A stretch of 21,749 nucleotides of DNA, taken from contig CAJPUK010000026.1 in assembly GCA_905373785.1 (NCBI GenBank), forward strand, positions 1 through 21,749, in the 5' to 3' direction. Positions 13,628 through 21,663 of this stretch are shown piece after piece (within the stretch, counting starts at the first letter, position 1; every line of letters starts with the position of its first letter). The notes below the pieces were generated by a model. The model was not told the origin of the DNA. It saw nothing but the letters and a program-made list of their open reading frames with translations, and ran no database searches. This stretch comes from an uncultured Johnsonella sp. Its GTDB lineage: Bacteria > Bacillota > Clostridia > Lachnospirales > Lachnospiraceae. The translations under genes were made by a program, and so were the position numbers.

Positions 13628-13809
13628 GTTATGGTTCAGGTAGTAGAGATATATGTATAATATACCAAACGAAAGCTTGCTTTCAGGTGTATATGATATA
13701 TGTATATCTATCAGGCTGACGCCTGAATTCATCTTCGTCTGATTTATAGATAAAAATTAAATATTTTCAGTTTTTTTGACGAAGATGAATGACCTATCTG
13801 AACTGTAAC
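13628..13809 (-). mobile_element. MITE-like palindromic element, copy C, with perfect 8-bp target duplication
   Basis: This is a full-length 182-bp copy in the opposite orientation to copies A and B. The ends are GTTATGGTTCAGGTAG (13628-13643) and CTATCTGAACTGTAAC (13794-13809), which are inverted repeats. Inside are the long core hairpin (about 13646-13711) and the second hairpin with arms TTCATCTTCGTC and GACGAAGATGAA. The element is flanked exactly by TTAAATTA at 13620-13627 and 13810-13817, a perfect 8-bp direct repeat that marks transposition. The right duplication abuts the ribosome binding site of the next gene. Confidence 0.85.
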
Positions 13810-13829
13810 TTAAATTAGGAAGGACTGTT

Positions 13830-14102
13830 ATGGAAGATTTATTCAGTAAATTGGAAAGTTTGGCACAAAGTACGGTAGATAAGGGTGTTAGAATTAAGGA
13901 TATAGCTAAATTGCAGCTTGAAATAGAGTCGGAAAACTCATTAATTAAGTCATATAAACAGATTATAGGAGAATATGTGGCAAGTCATAGACTTTTGCCG
14001 GAAGACGAGATAGTTGTTGAGCAGATTTCAAAAATTCTGGAGTCTCAAGAAAAGATTTCAAATTGCAAGAAAAAGATTAAAGTACTTAAATCCGGTTTAT
14101 AG
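13830..14102 (+). CDS. Small coiled-coil protein of unknown function
   Basis: This is a 90-residue protein I do not recognise. It has no signal peptide or membrane segment and is predicted to be almost entirely helical. Residues 1-20 form an amphipathic helix. Residues about 24-45 and 65-88 have heptad-like spacing and would form an antiparallel helical pair, ending in a Lys/Cys-rich segment (SNCKKKIKVLKSGL). The ATG is well supported by AGGAAGGA (13817-13824) 5 bases upstream. MITE copy C inserted directly before this ribosome binding site, so its 5' leader must include or start within the element. The aminotransferase gene follows after 37 bases with its own strong ribosome binding site. 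Confidence 0.7.
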   Translation: MEDLFSKLESLAQSTVDKGVRIKDIAKLQLEIESENSLIKSYKQIIGEYVASHRLLPEDEIVVEQISKILESQEKISNCKKKIKVLKSGL

Positions 14103-14139
14103 TAGTAAGATGCTAAGGGCATAACTTTGGAGGGGAAAG

Positions 14140-15417
14140 ATGAAAAAATATATTGACATGAATAAAGAAGAATTACAAGCTGTATATAAGGCGTTGGAGG
14201 CAGAGTACGAAGACGCAAAAAAACTGGGCTTAAAACTTGATATGAGCAGAGGTAAGCCGGCAAGCGATCAGCTTGATATATGTACGGATATGCTTAGTGT
14301 GCTTGCAAATGAAACAAATTTCGTAGGAGAAGACGGAGTGGATTGCAGGAACTACGGAGTTTTGGACGGTATTGTAGAAGCCAGAAGACTTATGGCAGAT
14401 ATGGTAGGAGTCGATAAGGATGAGATCATAGTATACGGTAACTCCAGCCTTAATATAATGTATGATACCGTAGCAAGATCTTATCATCACGGAGTGTTAG
14501 GCTCCACACCCTGGATCAAGCTTGACAAGGTTAAGTTTATTTGTGTGGTTCCGGGCTACGACAGGCACTTTGGGATACTTGAATATTTCGGCATAGAGCC
14601 TGTGCTTGTACCTATACTTAAAGACGGTCCCGACATGGACATGGTTGAAAAACTGGTGTCGGAGGATGAAAGTATCAAGGGTATCTGGTGTGTGCCCAAG
14701 TACTCCAATCCTACAGGTAATTCATACTCTGATGAAGTGGTGAAAAGATTTGCCGCTCTAAAGCCTAAGGCTAAAGATTTCAGGATTTATTGGGACAATG
14801 CTTATGCACTGCATCATCTTTATGATAATGGAGATGAGATTTTAGAGATACTTTCCGAGTGTAAAAAAGCCGGAAACGAAGATATGGTATACGAGTTCAT
14901 GTCCACCTCAAAGATAAGCTTTTCAGGTGCAGGACTTGCAGCTATGGCTACCTCAAAGGCTAATAAGGCTGAGATACTTGGACAACTTAAGTTCCAAACC
15001 ATAGGGCATGATAAATTAAACCAGTTAATGCATGTAAGATATTTTAAGAATATAGCCGGTGTAAAGGAGCATATGAAGAAGCATGCGGCACTTATAAGAC
15101 CTAAGTTTGAAATAGTGGATGAGGTATTAAATAGCGAGCTTGCAGAACTTGGAATAGCATCATGGACCAAGCCGAACGGAGGATACTTTATATCTTTTGA
15201 TGTGCTTGGCGGCTGTGCTAAAGAAATAGTCGGAAAATGCAAAGAAGCGGGAGTAGTTTTGACTTCTGCCGGTGCAACTTACCCTAACGGAAAGGATCCG
15301 GAAGATAAAAATATTCGTATAGCACCGAGTTTTCCTACTGTGGATGAGCTTAAAAAGGCGGCTGAGCTTCTTGCACTTTGCACCAAGCTTGTCTGTGTAA
15401 AGAAGCTTTTAGCTTAA
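14140..15417 (+). CDS. PLP-dependent class I aminotransferase (aspartate aminotransferase, subgroup 1c type)
   Basis: This is a 425-residue fold-type I aminotransferase of the group typified by Corynebacterium aspartate transaminase (PF12897-like), not the classical AspC subgroup. Family features include LDMSRGKPA near the N terminus, YGVLDGIVEARRLMA, NSSLNIMYD, VPGYDRHF, CVPKYSNPTGN, WDNAYALHHL (the Asp that contacts the pyridine nitrogen), STSKISFSGAGLA with the PLP lysine at Lys258, and RIAPSFPT with the carboxylate-binding Arg. It is cytosolic, transferring amino groups between aspartate or another amino acid and 2-oxoglutarate. The start ATG has GGAGGGGA upstream. Substrate range cannot be fixed from sequence. 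ftsH follows 30 bases after the stop. Confidence 0.9.
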   Translation: MKKYIDMNKEELQAVYKALEAEYEDAKKLGLKLDMSRGKPASDQLDICTDMLSVLANETNFVGEDGVDCRNYGVLDGIVEARRLMADMVGVDKDEIIVYGNSSLNIMYDTVARSYHHGVLGSTPWIKLDKVKFICVVPGYDRHFGILEYFGIEPVLVPILKDGPDMDMVEKLVSEDESIKGIWCVPKYSNPTGNSYSDEVVKRFAALKPKAKDFRIYWDNAYALHHLYDNGDEILEILSECKKAGNEDMVYEFMSTSKISFSGAGLAAMATSKANKAEILGQLKFQTIGHDKLNQLMHVRYFKNIAGVKEHMKKHAALIRPKFEIVDEVLNSELAELGIASWTKPNGGYFISFDVLGGCAKEIVGKCKEAGVVLTSAGATYPNGKDPEDKNIRIAPSFPTVDELKKAAELLALCTKLVCVKKLLA

Positions 15418-15447
15418 GTTAAGAAAGGATGGATATAATTTTAATAT

Positions 15448-17340
15448 ATGGATGATAAGGATAGAGATGATGATGATAAGAAAGGACCCGGTAAAAAGTC
15501 GAATTTACAGACCGTAATAATGCTTTTAATAGCGGCAGCGGTAACATTTACACTGATGAGTATCGTCTCACATAACATAGGCAGACACGGCTCCAAGGAG
15601 CTTCCTTATAATGAATTTATGAAGCTTGTGGATCAAAGAGCTGTAGAGTCTGTCAATATAGGTAATACCGAGATAAAAATCAAAGTAAAGAAAGATACTG
15701 AGGGTTATGATTCTGAGGTTACCTATATAAGTACCAGAGTGGACGAGGATCCGGGGCTTATAGAAAGATTGTATAATGCGGATGTAAAAACTGTAAGGCA
15801 AAGACAGGATATGATGTCTTTCATGCTTTCGATAGTATCTTACTTTCTGCCGTTTATCATAATATTTGCGATAATGCAGCTCTTTATAAGACGAATGGGC
15901 TCAGGCGGTATTATGGGTATGAATAAGAGTAATGCCAAGGTCTATGTGCAAAAAGAAACCGGAGTTACTTTTAAGGATGTTGCCGGAGCGGACGAGGCTA
16001 AGGAGTCATTAACAGAGATCGTTGACTTTTTACATAATCCGACCAAATTCAATAAAATAGGTGCAAGACTTCCAAAGGGTGCGCTTTTGGTAGGACCTCC
16101 GGGTACGGGTAAGACCCTGCTTGCCAAGGCGGTAGCCGGTGAAGCTAATGTTCCCTTCTTTTCACTCAGCGGTTCGGACTTTGTGGAAATGTTTGTAGGT
16201 CTTGGAGCTTCAAGGGTAAGAAGTCTTTTTAAACAGGCTCAGGAGCAGGCACCTTGTATTATATTTATAGATGAGATAGATGCCATAGGTAAGTCCAGAG
16301 ACTCCCGTATGGGCGGCAATGATGAACGTGAGCAGACTCTTAACCAACTCCTTTCGGAGATGGACGGTTTCGACTCATCAAAGGGGCTTTTAATACTTGC
16401 GGCTACCAACCGACCGGAGATTTTGGATCCGGCTTTACTTAGACCTGGAAGATTTGACAGAAGGGTCATAGTGGAAAGACCCGACTTAAAGGGAAGAGTT
16501 GCCATACTTAAGGTACACTCAAAGGGTGTGCACATGGATGAGACCGTAGACCTTGAGGCTATAGGCTTAGCCACTTCGGGAGCGGTAGGTTCGGATCTTG
16601 CCAATATGATCAATGAGGCTGCTATACTTGCTGTTAAGCATGGAAGACAGGCGGTAAGTCAGTCCGATTTATTTGAGGCTGTGGAAGTGGTACTTGTGGG
16701 TAAGGAAAAGAAGGACAGGATCATGAATCTTAAGGAAAGACGCATAGTGTCCTATCATGAGGTCGGTCATGCCCTTATCTCCGCCATACAAAAAAACTCC
16801 GAGCCGGTGCAAAAAATTACTATAGTACCTCGTACTATGGGAGCCTTGGGCTATGTAATGTATGTTCCCGAGGAGGAGACCTATCTTAAGTCGGATGCCG
16901 AACTTGAAGATATGCTTGTAAGCATATTTGGCGGGCGTGCAGCAGAGGAGATAGTATTCGGTTCCGTAACTACAGGCGCAGCAAATGATATAGAAAAGGC
17001 TACATCCATAGCAAGAGCTATGATTACTCAGTACGGTATGAGTAAAAAGTTCGGACTTATAGGCTTGGCTACACAGGAAGATAAGTACTTATCAGGCAGG
17101 ACTGTTATGAACTGCGGTGATGATACCGCTACGGAAGTAGATAAAGAAGTTATGGATATGCTTAAGGTAGCCTATGAAAAGGCTAAGGCTATACTTAGAG
17201 ATAACAGAAAGGTTATGGATAAACTTGCCGAGTTCCTTATAGAAAAGGAGACTATTACAGGTAAGGAGTTTATGGAGATATTAAGAAAAGAAAAGGGATT
17301 GCCGGAGCCGGTCAAAATAGGCAAGGCGATACTGGTATAG
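15448..17340 (+). CDS. ftsH: ATP-dependent zinc metalloprotease FtsH
   Basis: FtsH is the hexameric membrane AAA+ protease that removes damaged membrane proteins and regulatory substrates. The 630 residues have a charged cytoplasmic N terminus, two membrane helices (about 20-40 and 113-140) with an extracytoplasmic loop, an AAA module with Walker A GPPGTGKT (Lys222) and Walker B IIFIDEID (Asp275, Glu276), a second region of homology ending RPGRFDR, and a zinc protease domain with HEVGH (His437, Glu438, His441) and Asp514 in ANDIEKAT. No upstream in-frame start exists (a stop is at 15442-15444). The nearest ribosome binding site, AAAGGA (15422-15427), is 20 bases from the ATG, unusually far, and an 8-codon micro-ORF (15429-15455) overlaps the start. 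Confidence 0.95.
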   Translation: MDDKDRDDDDKKGPGKKSNLQTVIMLLIAAAVTFTLMSIVSHNIGRHGSKELPYNEFMKLVDQRAVESVNIGNTEIKIKVKKDTEGYDSEVTYISTRVDEDPGLIERLYNADVKTVRQRQDMMSFMLSIVSYFLPFIIIFAIMQLFIRRMGSGGIMGMNKSNAKVYVQKETGVTFKDVAGADEAKESLTEIVDFLHNPTKFNKIGARLPKGALLVGPPGTGKTLLAKAVAGEANVPFFSLSGSDFVEMFVGLGASRVRSLFKQAQEQAPCIIFIDEIDAIGKSRDSRMGGNDEREQTLNQLLSEMDGFDSSKGLLILAATNRPEILDPALLRPGRFDRRVIVERPDLKGRVAILKVHSKGVHMDETVDLEAIGLATSGAVGSDLANMINEAAILAVKHGRQAVSQSDLFEAVEVVLVGKEKKDRIMNLKERRIVSYHEVGHALISAIQKNSEPVQKITIVPRTMGALGYVMYVPEEETYLKSDAELEDMLVSIFGGRAAEEIVFGSVTTGAANDIEKATSIARAMITQYGMSKKFGLIGLATQEDKYLSGRTVMNCGDDTATEVDKEVMDMLKVAYEKAKAILRDNRKVMDKLAEFLIEKETITGKEFMEILRKEKGLPEPVKIGKAILV

Positions 17341-17403
17341 TTTGATTAATAAAAAAGGGGCTGTCGGGAAATACTGAAATTTAATCCCCACAGAACAAAA
17401 TAG

Positions 17404-17466
17404 AAATATCCTGACAAATACAAGGCGTTTTGGCTTTGTGACTTTGTCAGGATATTTCGTTTTTCT
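17404..17466 (+). terminator. Intrinsic terminator of ftsH
   Basis: AAATATCCTGACAAA (17404-17418) and TTTGTCAGGATATTT (17444-17458) form a perfect 15-bp stem. An inner stem CAAGGC/GCTTTG lies inside the loop. CGTTTTTCT follows. A poly-T tract on the complementary side is weaker, so the main direction is with ftsH. Confidence 0.85.
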
Positions 17467-17653
17467 ATAATACTGTCTATTTTTTTTATCACAGTGGCGG
17501 AGTAAGAAAACTACTTGAGTTAGTTACAAAAGCGACAGGAATCTCTTTGTCTTTTAGTAAAAGAGTAAGAAAACTATCGCCTTGAGACGAACAGCCCAAA
17601 CAATCGAGTATGAGGCTTTAGTCTACCTGCTCGATTAAAATAGTCAGAAACAC
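17467..17653. other. Non-coding stretch between convergent genes, with 14-bp direct repeats and hairpins
   Basis: No gene is visible. The 14-mer GAGTAAGAAAACTA occurs at 17500-17513 and 17563-17576. The first copy is followed by TTGAGTTAGTT, giving a small AACTA/TAGTT hairpin. CTCTTT/AAAGAG forms another hairpin between the repeats. Near the end, AATCGAG and CTCGATT (around 17614-17638) form a 7-bp stem with a 21-base loop; on the minus strand this lies just after the DUF1846 stop and may be its weak terminator. Layout and words (CTCTTTGT, GAACnnAGCCC-like) faintly echo the structured element at 10621-10848, but overall similarity is low. Confidence 0.4.
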
Positions 17654-19129
17654 CTAATACAGCCTCTTATACTCATAACGTGGCTCTGATGTAAGCTGTA
17701 TTCCAAGCTTTTTAAATACCTTAATATCCACATCCGAAAGCATTACGGAAGTATGTACCTGACAACCTCTTAACTTGGGAAGTTGGTCAAGTGCAAGCTT
17801 AGCTCTTTCATTAAGTGCAGCCGACATAGAAAGCGCTATAAGTATCTCATCCGTATGCAGTCTTGGGTTGGTACTGCCAAGATATCTGGTTTTTAAGGTT
17901 TGTACCGGCTCTATTACCGTAGGTGAAATAAGGTGGATTTCCTTATCTATACCTGCCAGTGCCTTGGTCGCATTAAGTATAAGAGCAGCCGAGGCACCAA
18001 GCAGATCGGAGGTTTTGCCGGTTATTAACCTGCCGTCTGCAAGTTCCATAGCGGCAGCAGGTCCCTCACTGGTTTCAGCCTTGAGCAGGGCGGCAGATAC
18101 TACCTTTCTGGCTTCGGTACTGATCTTAGCCTGTTTCATCAAAAGCTCTATTTTATATAATTCTTCAGGTTTACACTCCTCTTTTACCAGTCGGTTAAGT
18201 GAGCTGTAATACCTTCGTATTATTTCCTGTAAGCTTGCTTCTCTGCAAACCTCATCATCAAAGATACAATTACCTGCCATATTTACGCCCATATCTGTAG
18301 GAGATTTATAAGGACATTCTCCGAATATACCCTCAAAGATAGAGGTGAGCACGGGAAAGATTTCCACATCTCTGTTGTAGTTTACGGCAGTGGTATTGTA
18401 GGCTTCAAGATGGAAGGGGTCTATCATATTTACATCGTTAAGATCCGCAGTGGCAGCTTCATAAGCTATATTTACGGGGTGCTTCAGTGCCAGATTCCAT
18501 ATAGGAAAGGTCTCAAATTTAGCATAGCCTGCCTTTATGCCCCTTTTATGCTCATGGTAGAGCTGGGATAGACAGGTTGCCATTTTTCCGCTGCCCGGTC
18601 CCGGTGCAGTAACTATTACCAAGGGTCTTTCGGTTTTTATATAATCATTTTTGCCGTAGCCTTCTTCACTTAGTATAAGTTCTACATTGCTGGGGTAGCC
18701 GTCTATGATGTAATGCCTGTAAACTTTTATGCCTAGACTTTCAAGTTTTGCTTTGAATTTGTCGGCACTTTTTTGTGCTTCATAATGAGTTATAACGACA
18801 GAGCCTACATAAAGCTCCTTGGACCTGAATGACTGTATAAGTCTCAGTACATCCAGATCATAAGTTATGCCTATATCCGAACGTATCTTGTGCTTTTCTA
18901 TATCTTTGGCAGAGATAACTATAACAAGTTCCGCTTGAGATGAAAGCTGCATAAGCATTTTGAGTTTAGCATCCGGCTCAAAGCCGGGCAGTACTCTTGC
19001 TGCATGATAGTCATCAAATAATTTACCGCCAAATTCAAGATAAAGCTTATCTCCGAATTTATCAATACGCTCTTTTATATGCTCGGATTGCATTTTCAGA
19101 TACTTTTGATTATCAAAACCGATTTTCAT
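17654..19129 (-). CDS. DUF1846 family protein
   Basis: This is a 491-residue cytosolic protein of the widely conserved Firmicutes DUF1846 family, whose biochemical role is unknown. Family hallmarks are the start 'KIGFDNQKYLKMQSEHIKER', 'LYLEFGGKLFDDYHAARVLPG', 'IRSDIGITYDLDVLRLI', the glycine-rich P-loop-like 'VTAPGPGSGKMATCLSQLYHE', 'PVNIAYEAATADLNDVNMID', and 'ECPYKSPTDMGVNMAGNCI'. The glycine-rich segment suggests nucleotide or phosphate binding, but it is not a canonical Walker A. I place the start at ATG 19129, with GAGG 6 bases upstream on the minus strand, instead of GTG 19141. It is transcribed divergently from the DUF1653 gene from an overlapping promoter and converges on ftsH. Confidence 0.9.
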   Translation of the reverse strand: MKIGFDNQKYLKMQSEHIKERIDKFGDKLYLEFGGKLFDDYHAARVLPGFEPDAKLKMLMQLSSQAELVIVISAKDIEKHKIRSDIGITYDLDVLRLIQSFRSKELYVGSVVITHYEAQKSADKFKAKLESLGIKVYRHYIIDGYPSNVELILSEEGYGKNDYIKTERPLVIVTAPGPGSGKMATCLSQLYHEHKRGIKAGYAKFETFPIWNLALKHPVNIAYEAATADLNDVNMIDPFHLEAYNTTAVNYNRDVEIFPVLTSIFEGIFGECPYKSPTDMGVNMAGNCIFDDEVCREASLQEIIRRYYSSLNRLVKEECKPEELYKIELLMKQAKISTEARKVVSAALLKAETSEGPAAAMELADGRLITGKTSDLLGASAALILNATKALAGIDKEIHLISPTVIEPVQTLKTRYLGSTNPRLHTDEILIALSMSAALNERAKLALDQLPKLRGCQVHTSVMLSDVDIKVFKKLGIQLTSEPRYEYKRLY

Positions 19130-19163
19130 AATATACCTCACATAAACAACTAATAAATATAAG

Positions 19164-19196
19164 GTTTAATTCTAGCATGACTATGATATAATGTAA
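19164..19196. promoter_or_regulatory. Overlapping divergent promoters for DUF1846 (minus) and DUF1653-uvrC (plus)
   Basis: Plus strand: the extended -10 TATAAT (19187-19192) is preceded by TGA, with a weak -35 near 19164-19170. Minus strand: TTACAT (complement of 19191-19196), a 16-base spacer and TAGAAT (complement of 19169-19174) preceded by TGC, again an extended -10. The minus -35 shares bases with the plus -10, so the two promoters cannot be occupied at once. Confidence 0.5.
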
Positions 19197-19242
19197 ACTG
19201 TAAGCTGAAAAGTATGTAAGTATTAAGGAGTTGTAAATTATA

Positions 19243-19776
19243 ATGGCTGATGAAGAAAAGAAGATATTAAGCACAAGCTTTTATAAAGATAAGAAGAATA
19301 ATTTGTATCAGATAATTTGTGAGGCATATGACTTGGAGAATAAGGAAAGAAAGGTGATTTATCAGGCTCTTTATGGAGATTTCTCAATTTATTCTCTGGA
19401 TTATAAAAAGTTCTTCAGTAAAGGTGAGGAAGAATACTGTTTTGAAAAAGTCTCAAATGAGGACGTATCACTTATAGCTGCAAGGCAAAAATATGAAGTT
19501 GTTGCAGAAGGTAAAGCAAGTGCGGTAAACAGTACAAGTTCAAAGCAGTATCATATAAGTAATGTACTGGAGCTTTTTTTGGATGCAAGGTCATATTCCG
19601 AAAAAAGAAAGATACTTTCAGATAATAAAGATAATATAAGCCAGTCGGATCTTGACAGTATGTATGCGGTACTTGAAATAGCAAGTTTTGAAGGAGAGGC
19701 AAAGTATCAGGTTGAAAAGCTTATAAGGTATTTGGGTATGCAGGAACACTACGAGGGTTCCAGACTTAGAAGATAG
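19243..19776 (+). CDS. DUF1653-domain protein with helical C-terminal region
   Basis: This is a 177-residue cytosolic protein. Residues about 13-70 match the small DUF1653 domain: 'KKNNLYQIICEAYDLENKERKVIYQALYGDFSIYSLDYKKFF' has the typical lY-x-v-i ... vvYqaLYGdf-x-iy ... F pattern. Residues about 105-170 are helical ('ISNVLELFLDARSYSEKRKIL' then 'YQVEKLIRYLGMQEHYEG') and are not recognised. Function is unknown. The ribosome binding site AAGGAG (19225-19230) is 12 bases from the ATG, rather far, but no better start exists. The gene lies directly before uvrC, separated by 11 bases, so they share a transcript from the promoter near 19190. No repair role is proven. Confidence 0.8.
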   Translation: MADEEKKILSTSFYKDKKNNLYQIICEAYDLENKERKVIYQALYGDFSIYSLDYKKFFSKGEEEYCFEKVSNEDVSLIAARQKYEVVAEGKASAVNSTSSKQYHISNVLELFLDARSYSEKRKILSDNKDNISQSDLDSMYAVLEIASFEGEAKYQVEKLIRYLGMQEHYEGSRLRR

Positions 19777-19787
19777 AGGTAGAGGTT

Positions 19788-21611
19788 TTGGCATTTGTTA
19801 TAGAAGATGAGTTAAAAAAACTTCCGGCTTCTCCGGGAGTATATCTTATGCATGATAAAAAAGATGAGGTAATATATGTAGGTAAGGCTATATCATTAAA
19901 GAACAGAGTAAGGCAGTATTTTCAGTCAAGCAGAGGGAAAAGTGCCACAATACAGCAGATGATAAGTCATATATGCAGATTTGAATACATTGTTACGGAC
20001 TCCGAGCTTGAAGCCTTAATACTTGAAAATAACCTTATAAAAGAGCACAGACCAAGATACAATACCTTATTAAAGGATGATAAAACCTACCCTTATATAA
20101 AAGTAACGGTGAAGGAAGATTATCCCAGAATTATGCAAACAAGAACCCTAAAAAAAGACAAGGCAAAGTATTACGGACCTTTTTCCAGTGCTTTAGCAGT
20201 TAAGGAAACCTTGGACTTTCTGTGTAAGGCGTATAAAATAAGAACCTGTAACAGAGTGCTGCCAAGGGATATAGGTCTGCAAAGACCTTGTCTTGATTAT
20301 TATATACATCAATGCGACGCCCCTTGCATGGATTATATTTCAAAGGAGAATTATCAAAAACAGGTAAAGCAGGCATTAGATTTCTTAAACGGTCATATAG
20401 ACGGAGTTATAGATGATATTAAAAGTCAAATGCAAAAAGCTTCGGATGAACTTAGATTTGAAGATGCTCTAAAATACAGAGATTTGCTGAACAGCCTTTT
20501 GCATGTCGCACAAAGGCAAAAAATAAGCTCAGACAGTATAGATGACAGGGATATTATAGCACTGGCAAGAGATGAAAAAGATTCTGTGATTCAGATATTT
20601 TTTATAAGAGAGGGCAAACTTATAGGAAGGGAACATCATTATATACAAGCCCTCCCCGACCAAAAGAAGGAAGATATAGTAGAAAGCTTTATAAAACAGT
20701 TTTATTCGGGGACACCGTTTTTGCCAAAAGAAATACATTTGCAGTATACCATACCCGACCTTGAACTTATAGAAAAGTGGCTGTCTGAAAAAAGAAGAAC
20801 AAGAGTAAGGCTTTTAGTACCTAAAAAAGGAGATAAAGAAAAGCTTTTGGAGCTTGCATATAAGAATGCGAAGATGGTGCTTGATAAGGACAGAGAAAAG
20901 CTTATAAGGGAAAGGGCAAGAACTGTAGGTGCCTTGGAGGAGCTTTCGGACTTGATCGGAATAAAAGACCTAAGCCGTATAGAAGCCTTTGATATATCCA
21001 ACACAAGTGGTATAGAAACTGTGGCATCAATGGTGGTATTCCAAGACGCAAAACCCAAGAAAAATGACTATAGGAAGTTTAAGATAAGAACTGTGGTCGG
21101 ACAGGATGACTATGCCTCTATGAGGGAGACAATATACAGGCGTTTTACTCATGATGATAAAGACTCTAAATTTGCCGTCTCTCCAAATCTTCTACTTATA
21201 GACGGAGGAAAGGGTCAGGTAAATATGGCAAAAGAGGTGCTTGATGAGCTGGGGATAAGCATACCGATATGCGGTATGGTAAAGGATGATAAGCACAGAA
21301 CCAGAGGCTTGTATCTTAACAATAAGGAAATAGACATGGATATACGCTCCGAAGCCTTTCATCTGGTAGGAAGAATACAGGAAGAAGCACACAGGTTTGC
21401 CATAGAGTACCACAGAAGCCTAAGGTCAAAGACACAGGTAAAGTCGGTGCTTGAAGATATTAAAGGTATAGGCACGGTAAGAAGAAGGGCTTTGATGAAG
21501 CACTTTAAGGATATAAGCCTTGTAAAGGAAGCGGATATAGATACTCTTTCACAGGTGGAAAGCATGGATCTGAAATCTGCAAAGGCGGTATATGATTTTT
21601 TTCATAAATAA
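19788..21611 (+). CDS. uvrC: Excinuclease ABC subunit C
   Basis: UvrC makes both incisions around bulky DNA lesions in nucleotide excision repair with UvrA and UvrB. The 607 residues match the family. The N-terminal GIY-YIG nuclease starts 'LPASPGVYLM ... EVIYVGKAISLKNRVRQYF'. A UVR domain lies near residues 200-235 ('ASDELRFEDALKYRDLL'). The RNase H-like second nuclease has Asp402 in FDISNTSG and Asp472 in LLIDGGKGQ. The C-terminal helix-hairpin-helix pair begins 'DIKGIGTVRRRALMKHF'. The start is TTG 19788 with AGAGGT just upstream; no in-frame ATG exists before the GIY motif and the preceding residues (AFVIEDELKKLP) match the family start, so TTG is real. Confidence 0.95.
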   Translation: MAFVIEDELKKLPASPGVYLMHDKKDEVIYVGKAISLKNRVRQYFQSSRGKSATIQQMISHICRFEYIVTDSELEALILENNLIKEHRPRYNTLLKDDKTYPYIKVTVKEDYPRIMQTRTLKKDKAKYYGPFSSALAVKETLDFLCKAYKIRTCNRVLPRDIGLQRPCLDYYIHQCDAPCMDYISKENYQKQVKQALDFLNGHIDGVIDDIKSQMQKASDELRFEDALKYRDLLNSLLHVAQRQKISSDSIDDRDIIALARDEKDSVIQIFFIREGKLIGREHHYIQALPDQKKEDIVESFIKQFYSGTPFLPKEIHLQYTIPDLELIEKWLSEKRRTRVRLLVPKKGDKEKLLELAYKNAKMVLDKDREKLIRERARTVGALEELSDLIGIKDLSRIEAFDISNTSGIETVASMVVFQDAKPKKNDYRKFKIRTVVGQDDYASMRETIYRRFTHDDKDSKFAVSPNLLLIDGGKGQVNMAKEVLDELGISIPICGMVKDDKHRTRGLYLNNKEIDMDIRSEAFHLVGRIQEEAHRFAIEYHRSLRSKTQVKSVLEDIKGIGTVRRRALMKHFKDISLVKEADIDTLSQVESMDLKSAKAVYDFFHK

Positions 21612-21663
21612 GGCATAAGTATCGGTATAAATCTTAAAAATATAGTCATGGGAGAATTTGCAG

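Noticed and set aside
13646..13711. MITE core hairpin as a simple terminator of the preceding gene
   Set aside because: The hairpin lacks a T run, recurs with terminal repeats in three places, and is bounded by a perfect target duplication, so it is part of a mobile element.
17500..17576. CRISPR-like repeats (14-mer twice)
   Set aside because: There are only two copies, the repeat is too short, and no further units or cas genes are present.
17775..18209. 144-codon plus-strand ORF within the DUF1846 gene
   Set aside because: It is an antisense shadow of a conserved gene, Ser/Ala/Leu-rich, with no ribosome binding site.
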